A stretch of DNA of 64,000 bases from Amycolatopsis sp. CA-128772. GTDB taxonomy: Bacteria > Actinomycetota > Actinomycetes > Mycobacteriales > Pseudonocardiaceae. Every line of letters starts with the position of its first letter. The stretch's first letter is position 1. Of the stretch, positions 9,260-16,941 are shown in pieces. Where the stretch lies: NCBI RefSeq assembly GCF_002904295.1, contig NZ_PPHG01000009.1:1-64000 (forward strand). The letters are read 5' to 3'. The notes beneath the pieces are model-generated. The model saw only the letters and a list, made by a program, of their open reading frames with translations. It had not been told where the DNA came from and ran no database searches. Position numbers and translations under genes: made by a program.

Positions 9260-9910
9260 TCAGCCGCCGCCTCCGGAGGCGGCCGCGATCCGGGCCGTGC
9301 GGGCCGCGTGCAGCTCGCGGATCACCTTGCGCAGCGCCGGAACCGCCGCTCCCGCCTGGGCGTCCAGGCGGGCCAGGCGCTCCCGGTGGCGGCGGCGCTC
9401 GCCGCGCGGGAGGACCGTGCCCAGCTCGACCGCCGCCGCCAGGGACGTCAGGGCCGCGACCTCCGGCGGCACCGGCGAACCGCTGCGCAGGGCCGCCCCC
9501 ACCTCGTCGTGCAGGGCCGCCGCCGTTGCCGTGTCGCGGACCACCGGGCGCCGGCGCGGGAACAGCCCCAGCACGCGAGACGTCCGCAGCGTGAGCACGC
9601 CCGCCGCGTCGAGCTGGGCCTCCAGGGACTGCAGCGTGCCGCGGGCGCCGCGGCGCACCCACGCGCGCCACTTGCGGTGCGGGTCGGCGGCCAGCTCGGC
9701 GAGCAGGTCGTCGAGCACCAGGTGGCCCGTGCCGCCCGCGCCGCGGACCACCGGGCGGCCGTCGGCGTCCTCGACCAGGCCGCGCAGCACCAGGTCCGTC
9801 AACGCCGCCGCGCGGACCAGCAGCGCGACGCGCTCCCGGTCCGGCAGCCGGTCGCGCCTGGTGTCGCACGCCAGCAGGTAGGCCCGCGCGGGCAACGACA
9901 GCTCGTTCAT
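9260..9910 (-). CDS. GPP34 (GOLPH3/VPS74) family protein
   Basis: 216 residues with the GPP34 pattern: LSLPARAYLLACDTRRDRL, then ALLVRAAALTDLVLRGLV, a basic WRAWVRRGARGTLQSLEAQL and VLGLFPRRRPVVRD. Eukaryotic relatives bind PI4P at the Golgi; actinobacterial copies are common and their function is unknown. ATG at 9910 is the first codon that leaves only family sequence; a longer frame to 9964 adds an unrelated basic stretch. Ends 5 bases from the convergent TetR stop. Confidence 0.85.
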   Translation of the reverse strand: MNELSLPARAYLLACDTRRDRLPDRERVALLVRAAALTDLVLRGLVEDADGRPVVRGAGGTGHLVLDDLLAELAADPHRKWRAWVRRGARGTLQSLEAQLDAAGVLTLRTSRVLGLFPRRRPVVRDTATAAALHDEVGAALRSGSPVPPEVAALTSLAAAVELGTVLPRGERRRHRERLARLDAQAGAAVPALRKVIRELHAARTARIAAASGGGG

Positions 9911-10141
9911 CCCATTCCCCTCTCGGAAAAAGTCCGGGGCCCGCCGGCGCCGGGCAGGGAGCAACGCCGGCGGGCACCGTACGCACGGCGGATGCCGGGG
10001 ACATCCGCCGTCTCCCTCTCACCGCGTGCCCCCAGTCCACCGGGTGCGGGTCGCCGGCGATACCCGACGAGGAGGGTGATCAGGTGCAACTTTCGTTGCA
10101 TGCCCGGGGCGGCGGCCGCGAGCGGCGGTTACCGTGACCGC

Positions 10142-11377
10142 GTGACCATCGCCCGGCGGCCGCTGTGGCCGAGCCGTTCCGACGCCGGCTGGCTGATCTT
10201 CGCCGCGCTGGCGTTCGCCGGGATGAACACCCTCTTCTACGCCCTCGGCGACCGGACCACCGGCGCGTGGGGCCCGGCGGCCGGGCTGGCCCTGCAGGTC
10301 GCCTGCGACCTCAGCCTCGTGCTGATGTTCCGGTTCCCCGGCCCGGTGTGCGCGTTCGTCACCGCGGCGGCGTTCGCCATGCTCGCGTCCGACACCTTCG
10401 CGCCCGGCCTGCTCGTGCCGCTGCACCCGCTCGCCCTGACCACGGTGCCGTCGATCACCCCGGTGATCCTCTCCCAGGCGGCGCGGGTGCTGGACCGGCG
10501 GACCGTGCTGTGGGTGGCCGGCGTCCTCGCCGTGATCGCCGCGCGGCCGTGGACGCCGAGCTGGGCGACGACGCCGTTCGGCCTGCTCAGCACCGCGCTG
10601 CCGGCACTGAGCTCGCTGTACTTCCAGGCGCGGCGGCAGCTGCTGCAGTCGCTGCGCGACCGGGCCGAACGCGCCGAGCGCGAGCAGCACCTGCTCGCCG
10701 AGCAGGCCCGCGCGGCGGAACGGCGGCGGCTCGCCGGCGAGATGCACGACGTCGTCACCCACCGGCTCAGCCTGATGGTGCTGCACGCCGGCGCGCTCGG
10801 CGTGACGTCCCCCGACCCGGCGGTGCGGACGGCGGCCGAGGACATCCGCCGCGAAGGCGCGCTGGCCCTGGACGAACTGCGCGACCTCGTCGGCGTCCTG
10901 CGCAACGGGGCCGAGACCGGGCCGCGGACGCTCAGCCCGGACGAGCCGGGCGATCCGGCCCGGCTGGTCGAGGAGTCCCGGTCGGTCGGGGTGGCGACGG
11001 AGCTGGCGGTGGACGGCGACCCGGCGCAGGTGTCGCCGACCGTCGCGCGCACCGCGTACCGGCTGGTGCAGGAGGCGCTGACCAACGTGCGCAAGCACGC
11101 GCCGGGCGCGTCGGCGGCGGTCTCGCTGCGCTACCACCCGGGTGGTCTGGACGTCTCGGTGGAGAGCACGGCGGCGGTGCGCCCACCCGACCCGGCGCTG
11201 GCGGGCAGCGGGTCCGGGGCCGGGCTGGCGGGCCTGCGCCAGCGCGTCGAGCTGGTCGGCGGGCGCTTCGCCGCGGGCCCGGCACCCGGCGGCGGGTTCC
11301 GGGTCGGTGCGATACTGCCCGCCTACGTCCCGACAGCGGAAGGCACGCACTGTGATCCCGGTGCTCGTGGTCGATGA
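10142..11377 (+). CDS. Two-component sensor histidine kinase (NarL-type partner)
   Basis: 411 residues. About five membrane helices in residues 15-160 form the sensor, followed by a coiled linker and the HisKA_3 dimerisation domain with phosphoacceptor His202 (LAGEMHDVVTHRLSLMV). The HATPase has the N-box region (RTAYRLVQEALTNVRKHAPG) and a G-box (GAGLAGLRQRVELVGGRFAAGP). The 3' end overlaps the response regulator by 26 bases, so the two are coupled. No dedicated extracellular sensor domain; the signal is probably membrane-derived. Confidence 0.93.
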   Translation: MTIARRPLWPSRSDAGWLIFAALAFAGMNTLFYALGDRTTGAWGPAAGLALQVACDLSLVLMFRFPGPVCAFVTAAAFAMLASDTFAPGLLVPLHPLALTTVPSITPVILSQAARVLDRRTVLWVAGVLAVIAARPWTPSWATTPFGLLSTALPALSSLYFQARRQLLQSLRDRAERAEREQHLLAEQARAAERRRLAGEMHDVVTHRLSLMVLHAGALGVTSPDPAVRTAAEDIRREGALALDELRDLVGVLRNGAETGPRTLSPDEPGDPARLVEESRSVGVATELAVDGDPAQVSPTVARTAYRLVQEALTNVRKHAPGASAAVSLRYHPGGLDVSVESTAAVRPPDPALAGSGSGAGLAGLRQRVELVGGRFAAGPAPGGGFRVGAILPAYVPTAEGTHCDPGARGR

Positions 11378-12002
11378 CGAGCCGATGGTGTGCGCGCACC
11401 TGCGCACGATCCTGGGTTCGGCCGGCGACATCGAGGTCGTCGCGCAGGCGGGCGACGGCGCCGAAGCCGTCGAAGCCGTGGTCCGGCACCGGCCGCGCGT
11501 GGTGCTGATGGACCTGCGGATGCCGGGCGTGGACGGGCTGACGGCGATCGCGCGGATCACGGCGCTGCCCGAGCCGCCCGCGGTGGTCGCGCTGACCACG
11601 TTCGACGCGGACACGTACGTGATCCGGGCGTTGCGCGCGGGCGCGGCGGGGTTCCTGGTCAAGTCGACGCCCCCGGAGGACCTGATCGGCCTGGTCCGGG
11701 TGGCGGCGGACGGCCACACGGTGCTCTCCCCCTCGGCCGCCCGCCGGCTGGTGGCGTTGTCTTCGGACAGCCGGGAACGCGGCGAAGACGCCCGCCGGCG
11801 CACCGCGGGCCTCACCGAACGCGAGCGGGACGTGCTGGCCTGCCTGGGTGCCGGACTGTCCAATGCGGACATCGCGGCCAAGCTGCACCTGGCCGAGGCG
11901 ACGGTGAAGAGCTACGTCTCGCGGATGCTCGTCAAGCTGGAGTGCACCAACCGGACCCAGGCCGGGCTGCTGGCCCACGAAGCCGGTTTGGCGGCCCGCT
12001 AA
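11352..12002 (+). CDS. NarL/FixJ family response regulator
   Basis: 216 residues: receiver domain with acidic pocket Asp8/Asp9 and phosphoacceptor Asp54 (VVLMDLRMPGVDG), Thr and Lys switch residues (ALTTFDAD, FLVKSTPPED), and a LuxR-type HTH (LTERERDVLACLGAGLSNADIAAKL, about residues 150-205). Partner of the kinase that overlaps it upstream. GTG at 11352 begins the receiver exactly. Its stop overlaps the stop of the convergent M50 gene. Confidence 0.95.
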   Translation: MIPVLVVDDEPMVCAHLRTILGSAGDIEVVAQAGDGAEAVEAVVRHRPRVVLMDLRMPGVDGLTAIARITALPEPPAVVALTTFDADTYVIRALRAGAAGFLVKSTPPEDLIGLVRVAADGHTVLSPSAARRLVALSSDSRERGEDARRRTAGLTERERDVLACLGAGLSNADIAAKLHLAEATVKSYVSRMLVKLECTNRTQAGLLAHEAGLAAR

Positions 12003-12706
12003 GGCCACAGCAGCGGGAAGGCGTGCCACAACGCCCAGCCGTTGAGCAGGAACCAGCCGCCGATCCACAGCGGCGACGGCAGTGCGGTGCGCCTGGCCAG
12101 CGCGGCGGCGTCGTCCGTCCGGTCGCGGAACCCGTGGTTCATGCGGTTGACGACGAGGATCCGCACGCCGTCGATCTCACTGGTCAGCAGCAGCCAGGCT
12201 TCGGTGTAGGCGATGGCGGTGCGCAGCCAGCCCGGGGCGTAGCGCAAGGCGCAGTACACGACCGCCCCCACCACGATGAGCACGGCGAAGGTGAGCAGGT
12301 CCCGGGCGAAGAACAGGATGAACACCAGGGCGACGAGGGTCAGGACGAGCACCGCCGCCACCCGGCCCTGGTGCAGCAGCACGGCCGCCCCCAGCCCGGC
12401 CAGCGGCGGCATCGCGTAGCCGGCCGCGGAAGCCAGGACTATGCCCAGTCCCGACTTGTGCTTCCAGGCGGTGAAGCCGTCGCCCGCACCGGTGATGGCG
12501 ACGCGGGAGACGTCCCCGCCGGTCAGCAGGGTCACCGCCGCGTGGCCGCCTTCGTGGAACAGCGTGGCCAGGACGTTGGCGTTGCGCAGGAGGCTCGGCC
12601 GGCCGGAGGGCGGCGTCGTGAACGACGTCAGCGACACCGCGAAGGCGAACAACGCGGTGAGGGCAACGACTTCCCAGCCCGGTGCGGGCACGGTCTCGCT
12701 GAGCAC
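11999..12706 (-). CDS. M50-like membrane metallopeptidase
   Basis: 235 residues, about six membrane helices. The zinc motif HEGGH is at residues 51-55 (ATLFHEGGHAAVTLL), matching the peptidase M50B-like family. The second metal-ligand region is less obvious; the NxxxG/DG pair of classical site-2 proteases is not seen. It lies 78 bases downstream of the HxlR gene on the same strand. Confidence 0.83.
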   Translation of the reverse strand: MLSETVPAPGWEVVALTALFAFAVSLTSFTTPPSGRPSLLRNANVLATLFHEGGHAAVTLLTGGDVSRVAITGAGDGFTAWKHKSGLGIVLASAAGYAMPPLAGLGAAVLLHQGRVAAVLVLTLVALVFILFFARDLLTFAVLIVVGAVVYCALRYAPGWLRTAIAYTEAWLLLTSEIDGVRILVVNRMNHGFRDRTDDAAALARRTALPSPLWIGGWFLLNGWALWHAFPLLWP

Positions 12707-12767
12707 GGCGACAGTGTCCCTGCGGACGGGACGGCAGAACCCGTACTGCGACGGTTTGTCCAGGAGC

Positions 12768-12773
12768 TGTCAA
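12768..12773 (-). promoter_or_regulatory. Possible -35 element of the M50 gene
   Basis: The minus strand reads TTGACA, a perfect consensus -35 hexamer, about 62 bases upstream of the M50 start and between it and the HxlR stop. No clear -10 box is found at the usual distance, so this is only suggestive. Confidence 0.3.
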
Positions 12774-12784
12774 CTGGACGGTGA

Positions 12785-13156
12785 CTATGCGGACGCGGGC
12801 GTGTGCTCCGCGTCGTAGGCGTCCCGGGCTTCCTGGACCGACGCCATGTGCCGCCGGGCCCAGCGGTCGAGCACGTCCAGCGGCTCGGACAGGTTGCGGC
12901 CCAGGGACGTCAGCTCGTACTCGACCTTCGGCGGGATCGTCGGGTACGCCGTGCGGGCGAGGATGCCGTCGCGGACCAGGCTGCGCAGTGTCTGCGTCAG
13001 CACCTTCTGGGAGATGCCGTCCACCCGGCGGCCGATTTCGGTGAAGCGCAGCGGGCCGCCGGAGAGCGCGCCGACGATCAGCACCGTCCACTGGTCGCCG
13101 ATGCGGTCGAGCAGCTGGCGGGTCGGGCAGTTGCGGTCGTACGGATCGGGTCCCAC
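12785..13156 (-). CDS. HxlR family winged-helix regulator
   Basis: 123 residues with the family core: CPTRQLLDRIGDQWTVLIVGALSGGPLRFTEIGRRVDGISQKVLTQTLRSLVRDGIL. A single N-terminal cysteine (Cys10) is at the position of the redox-sensing cysteine of YodB/HxlR-type proteins. GTG at 13156 has AGGAG about 9 bases upstream. A 17-bp inverted repeat lies just upstream. Confidence 0.93.
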   Translation of the reverse strand: MGPDPYDRNCPTRQLLDRIGDQWTVLIVGALSGGPLRFTEIGRRVDGISQKVLTQTLRSLVRDGILARTAYPTIPPKVEYELTSLGRNLSEPLDVLDRWARRHMASVQEARDAYDAEHTPASA

Positions 13157-13168
13157 GGCGCGCTCCTC

Positions 13169-13185
13169 ACTCTCCCCGGGAGAGT
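13169..13185. promoter_or_regulatory. 17-bp inverted repeat upstream of hxlR
   Basis: ACTCTCCC-C-GGGAGAGT, arms of 8 bp, lies 12 bases upstream of the HxlR start and 10 bases downstream of the SRPBCC stop. It may be the HxlR operator; an alternative is a short terminator for the SRPBCC gene. There is no T-run, which favours the operator. Confidence 0.55.
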
Positions 13186-13195
13186 AACACGCCGT

Positions 13196-13618
13196 TCAGG
13201 CGGTAGCGGCCAATCCCGCGGCCACCCGCCTGATGAACGACCCGAGGAACCACCGGTAGAACCAGCCGGTGCCGGGGATCTTCGGCGTGAACGTCGAGTG
13301 CCAGTGGATGTCGGTCCCGCCCGCCCGCGGGGCGAGGTCGACGTAGGCGACGTAGTCCCGCAGCGGCAGGCCGTGCTCCAGCGCGTAGCCGAACCGGCGG
13401 CCGGGTTCGAGGGTGACGATCTTCTCGTACGAGCGGACGCCGTTGGTCTTGAACAGCCGGATCGCCCCGAGCCCCTCCGGCTCGCCGTCCCCTTCGCGGA
13501 CCAGCTCGAACGACCCCAGTGGCGACCACTTCGGCCAGCTCGCGCCGTCCCGCAGCAACGCATACACGGCGTCGGCCGAGGCGGCCGTGGCGGCGTGCAC
13601 CGAAATTCTTTGTACCAT
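13196..13618 (-). CDS. SRPBCC family lipid/polyketide-binding-fold protein
   Basis: 140 residues with the START/Bet v 1-like pattern: ISVHAATAASADAVYALLRDGASWPKWSPLGSFELV, FKTNGVRSYEKIVTLEPGRRFGYAL, then GTDIHWHSTFTPKIPGTGWFYRW. Function unknown; such proteins bind hydrophobic ligands. ATG at 13618 lies inside one of two tandem operators and has no Shine-Dalgarno, so the mRNA is probably leaderless. Divergent from the TetR gene at 13642. Confidence 0.85.
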   Translation of the reverse strand: MVQRISVHAATAASADAVYALLRDGASWPKWSPLGSFELVREGDGEPEGLGAIRLFKTNGVRSYEKIVTLEPGRRFGYALEHGLPLRDYVAYVDLAPRAGGTDIHWHSTFTPKIPGTGWFYRWFLGSFIRRVAAGLAATA

Positions 13619-13642
13619 TTGGTACGTGTACCATCTGGTACA
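13611..13642. promoter_or_regulatory. Tandem 16-bp operators overlapping both start codons
   Basis: Two abutting 16-bp near-palindromes, TGTACCA-TT-TGGTACG (13611-13626) and TGTACCA-TC-TGGTACA (13627-13642). The first contains the SRPBCC ATG on the minus strand, and the second ends on the A of the TetR ATG. A bound repressor would therefore cover both transcription starts. Confidence 0.85.
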
Positions 13643-14172
13643 TGATCGGCACAAGCCCGCGCGCGAAGCTGCTCGACGCGGCGATCGACCACATCGCCCG
13701 CCACGGCGGCGCGGACCGCAGCCTGCGGGCGCTGGCCGCGGACCTCGGCACCAGCCACCGGATGCTGATCTACCACTTCGGCTCCAAGGAGGGCCTGCTC
13801 ACGGCGGTGGCGCGGGAGGTCGAGGGCCGTCAACGCGCCGCGCTCGCCGACCTCGATCCGGCGGGCTTCTGGCGCCGGCTCACCGACGACGACCTGCGCG
13901 CCAACGAGAAGCTGTTCTTCCAGCTCTACGGCCAGGCCCTCGGCGGCACCCCGGGCACGGCGGAGTTCCTCGACGGCGTGGTCGACGACTGGCTCGGCCC
14001 CATCGAAGCCCGGCTCGCCCAGCTCGGCGTCCCGGCGGCCGACCGGCCCGCGCACGCCCGGCTCGGCCTCGCCGTGACCCGCGGGCTGCTGCTCGACCTC
14101 GTGACGACCGGCGACCGCGAAGCCGTCGACGCCGCCATGGCGATGTTCATGGCCCGGTACGAACATCCGTGA
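13642..14172 (+). CDS. TetR family regulator
   Basis: 176 residues. HTH at 8-52 (KLLDAAIDHIARHGGADRSLRALAADLGTSHRMLIYHFGSKEGLL); the C-terminal domain is of the TetR_C_33-like kind, with FFQLYGQALGG. ATG at 13642 begins directly at the end of the operator, with no room for a ribosome-binding site, so translation is probably leaderless. Probably controls itself and the divergent SRPBCC gene. Confidence 0.93.
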   Translation: MIGTSPRAKLLDAAIDHIARHGGADRSLRALAADLGTSHRMLIYHFGSKEGLLTAVAREVEGRQRAALADLDPAGFWRRLTDDDLRANEKLFFQLYGQALGGTPGTAEFLDGVVDDWLGPIEARLAQLGVPAADRPAHARLGLAVTRGLLLDLVTTGDREAVDAAMAMFMARYEHP

Positions 14173-14184
14173 TGCACTGACCCG

Positions 14185-15520
14185 ATGCGACTGTTACTGG
14201 GGTTCTCGGCCGCACTGCTCACGACGGCGGGGCTCGCCCCCGCGGCTTCCGCGGCCCCACCGGAGAGCCGGCCGGTCTACTCCTACGCGGACGCGATCCG
14301 CGAGACGGCGTGGGTGGAGACCGGCACCGACCACGACCACGACGGCAAGCCCGACCGCGTCGCCGCCGACGTCATCCGGCCCGCCGCGGACCGCGGGCTG
14401 GGCCACCGGGGACGTCGGCGCGATCGGCAAGTCGCAGGACGGCGCCACCGCGATCGGGATGGCGGCCTCGGGCGTGGCCGGGCTGAGGGCGATCGTGCCG
14501 ATCGAAGGCGTCGCGGACAACTACGCCCAGCTCGTCGCGAACGGCGCGCCCCTGGCCACGCCGGAGAACACCGGCTCGTCCTTCACCTACAACGAGCGCG
14601 CCGCCGAGCTGTGCCGGCCGTTCGAGGCCGACGTCAAGGCGCGCGCGGGCACGAACGGCGACTACAACGCCTACTGGCGGAGCGTGCACCACGTCCCGCG
14701 CGCCGGGCAGGCCGGCGTGCTCATCGCGCAGGGCTTCGGGGACTGGGTCGTCACCCCGAACCAGTTCGCCGGCTACTGGGACGCGCTGGGCCGCGCCGGC
14801 GTCCCGCGCAAGGCGTGGCTCAGCCAGGCCGGCCACACCGACCCCTTCGACCTGCAGCGGGCGCAGTGGGTCAGCACGCTGCACCGCTGGTTCGACCGCT
14901 GGCTGCTCGGCCTGCGCAACGGCGTCGAGCGCGAGCCCGCCGTGCACCTCGAGACCGCGCCGGACCGCTGGACCGACGTCCGGAGCTGGCCGCCCGCGAC
15001 GTCCCCGGTGACGTTCCGGCCCTCGGCCGACGGCACCCTGGGCGCCCGCGGATCCGGCTCGGCGACCGTCGCCGACGATCCCGCGACCGGCCGCGAGGAC
15101 TGGACGACGCGGTTCACCGGGCCTCTCCTGCCGGCCCCCGGTGCGGCTCGCCGGGTCCCCTTCGGTGACCGTCACGGCGGCGTCGGACCGGACCGCCGCC
15201 CGGATCGGCGTCGCGCTCGTCGACTACGGGCCGGCCGTAACGCGAAACACCGCGATGTACGGTAGCGGCGTCGAGAACCTGGCCACGCGGTCGTGCTGGG
15301 GCCCACGCGTCGCTGTGGCACGGCGAGCCGCTCGTCCCGGGCCGGGCGTACCCCATGACGTTCGACCTCACCGCGCTCGACCACGTCGTCCCGGCCGGCC
15401 ACCGGCTCGGGCTGCTCCTCGGCGGCACCGACGGGCAGTTGTTCGACCCGGCACTGCCGCGGCTGGGCGACACGCTGACGTTCGACCTCGCGCGGACGTC
15501 GGTCAGCGTCGGCCTTACAA
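14185..15520 (+). pseudogene. Decayed X-Pro dipeptidyl-peptidase (S15) gene
   Basis: The reading frame starts with a signal peptide (MRLLLGFSAALLTTAGLAPA) and the S15 opening (ETAWVETGTDHDHDGKPDRVAADVIRP), then jumps at about 14395 straight to the catalytic serine region (GAIGKSQDGATAIGMAASG). Roughly 100 or more family residues are missing, and the frame changes. It continues through the GFGDWVVTPNQF and SQAGHTDPFD blocks to about 15120, shifts again (GSPSVTVTAASDRTAARIGVALVDYGP), shifts a third time near 15300 (LTALDHVVPAGHRLGLLLGG), and reads on without its own stop into the next gene. Three frame changes and an internal deletion make it a pseudogene. Confidence 0.88.
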
Positions 15521-15603
15521 AGCCCGAACACCAGACGGACGCCCTCCGAACACCGCCCGGCCAGAGTTCTCCCCGTACCCAAGAACGGATACGAGGAGAA
15601 ACG

Positions 15604-16002
15604 ATGCGAGGAACCACCTGGACGCGGCTGGTGCTGGCGGGCGGCGCGAGCGCGGCCTGCCTGCTGGTGGCGGCACCGCTGGCTTCGGCCGACACGCCGG
15701 CGCCGGTGGCGCCGATCACGCTCAGCCCGGAGGAGTCGCAGCAGGTCTGCTCGGACTGGCTGCCGAAGCTGCAGAAGAAGGCCGAGAACCTGGAGAAGCG
15801 GATCAACGGCGGTCCCGAGGTCAAGGGCTCGGTGGCCAACCTGAAGGCGCGGGCGGCCGACCAGCGGACGGCCGGGCACACCGCCCGTGCCGACCAGCTC
15901 GACCAGCGCGCCACCAAGCGGCAGGGCCGCATCGGCGAGCTGGACGCGGCCAAGCAGAAGCTCGACGCCTTCGCGTCCGCGCACTGCAAGCCGGCCAAGT
16001 GA
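15604..16002 (+). CDS. Small secreted helical protein
   Basis: 132 residues: Sec signal peptide with likely cleavage after PLASA (about residue 29), then a mature domain of about 100 residues rich in Lys/Ala/Asp/Gln with coiled-coil character (LQKKAENLEKRING, LKARAADQRTAGHTARADQLDQRATKRQGRIGELDAAKQKLD) and two cysteines (QQVCSDW, SAHCKPAK) that could link the ends. ATG at 15604 follows GAGGAGA. No known family recognised. Translationally coupled to the following lipoprotein gene. Confidence 0.8.
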   Translation: MRGTTWTRLVLAGGASAACLLVAAPLASADTPAPVAPITLSPEESQQVCSDWLPKLQKKAENLEKRINGGPEVKGSVANLKARAADQRTAGHTARADQLDQRATKRQGRIGELDAAKQKLDAFASAHCKPAK

Positions 16003-16208
16003 GGGGCGCGAGGGTCGCGGCGGCGGTCGGGGCCGCCGCGCTCGTCGCGCTCGGCTGCTCGGCCTGCCGGGACAACCTGATGGGCTCGCCCGCTCCTTCG
16101 ACGTCGTCCCCGGTGTCGTCCTCGGTGTCGCCGTCGTCGGAGCTGGGCGGGATCGAGTCGACGCTGAACGGGATCGAGTCGGACATGAACAGCGATGGCT
16201 CGCCCTGA
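15999..16208 (+). CDS. Small putative lipoprotein
   Basis: 69 residues. GTG at 15999 overlaps the stop of the secreted protein gene (GTGA). A hydrophobic N-terminus (ARVAAAVGAAALVALGCSAC) offers lipobox-like cysteines, then a Ser/Pro-rich linker and a short end (GGIESTLNGIESDM). Probably exported with its upstream neighbour; function unknown. Confidence 0.65.
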   Translation: MRGARVAAAVGAAALVALGCSACRDNLMGSPAPSTSSPVSSSVSPSSELGGIESTLNGIESDMNSDGSP

Positions 16209-16254
16209 CCGGCTAGCGTCTCCCCTCTGAACCACGGCGGAGACGGGAGCAGGC

Positions 16255-16941
16255 ATGGGGTCACCGGGACGCGGCCTCGTCCTCGTGGTCGAGGACGAGG
16301 CCGCGATCGCCGAGCTGGCGGCGCTCTACCTCAAGCGCGACGGCTTCGGCGTGCACGTCGAGGCCGACGGCGGCCGCGCGCTGGACGCGGTGCGGCGCCT
16401 CAAGCCGGTGGCGATCGTGCTCGACATCGGACTGTCCGGAATGGACGGCATCGAGATCTGCAAGGCGCTGCGCGCGGCCGGGGACTGGACGCCGGTGCTG
16501 TTCGTCACCGCCCGCGACGACGAGCTCGACCGGCTGCTGGGCCTGGAGATCGGCGCGGACGACTACCTGACCAAGCCGTTCAGCCCGCGCGAGCTGGCCG
16601 CCCGGGTGCGGACGGTGCTGCGCCGGAGCGCGGGAACGGCCCCGGCCGCGGAGACGTTCGCCGTGGGCGGCGCGCGCGTCGACGTCCTCCGCCGGCGGGC
16701 GTGGGCGGGCGAGGCCGAGATTTCCCTGACGTCGACGGAGTTCGACCTCCTCACGCACCTGCTCCGGCACCCGGGGCAGGTGCTTTCGCGCGACCAGCTG
16801 CTCAGCGCGGTCTGGGGGTACGCCGCGGCGGCGGGGACGCGCACGGTCGACGTCCACGTGGCTCAGCTGCGGGCGAAACTCGGGGTGTCGAGCCCGATCC
16901 GGACGGTGCGGGGCATCGGGTACGCGGCGGATCCGGCGTGA
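16255..16941 (+). CDS. OmpR/PhoB family response regulator
   Basis: 228 residues: receiver domain with acidic residues Glu13-Asp14, phosphoacceptor Asp57 (AIVLDIGLSGMDG), switch Thr (VLFVTARDDE) and Lys (YLTKPFSPREL), then a winged-helix DNA-binding domain (ISLTSTEFDLLTHLLRHPGQVLSRDQLLSAVWG ... VRGIGYAAD). Forms a GTGA-overlapping pair with the kinase gene that follows. Confidence 0.95.
   Translation: MGSPGRGLVLVVEDEAAIAELAALYLKRDGFGVHVEADGGRALDAVRRLKPVAIVLDIGLSGMDGIEICKALRAAGDWTPVLFVTARDDELDRLLGLEIGADDYLTKPFSPRELAARVRTVLRRSAGTAPAAETFAVGGARVDVLRRRAWAGEAEISLTSTEFDLLTHLLRHPGQVLSRDQLLSAVWGYAAAAGTRTVDVHVAQLRAKLGVSSPIRTVRGIGYAADPA

Noticed and set aside
13619..13654. Longer start for the SRPBCC gene
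   Set aside because: The extra 12 codons run through the tandem operators and into the TetR start; they have no family resemblance.
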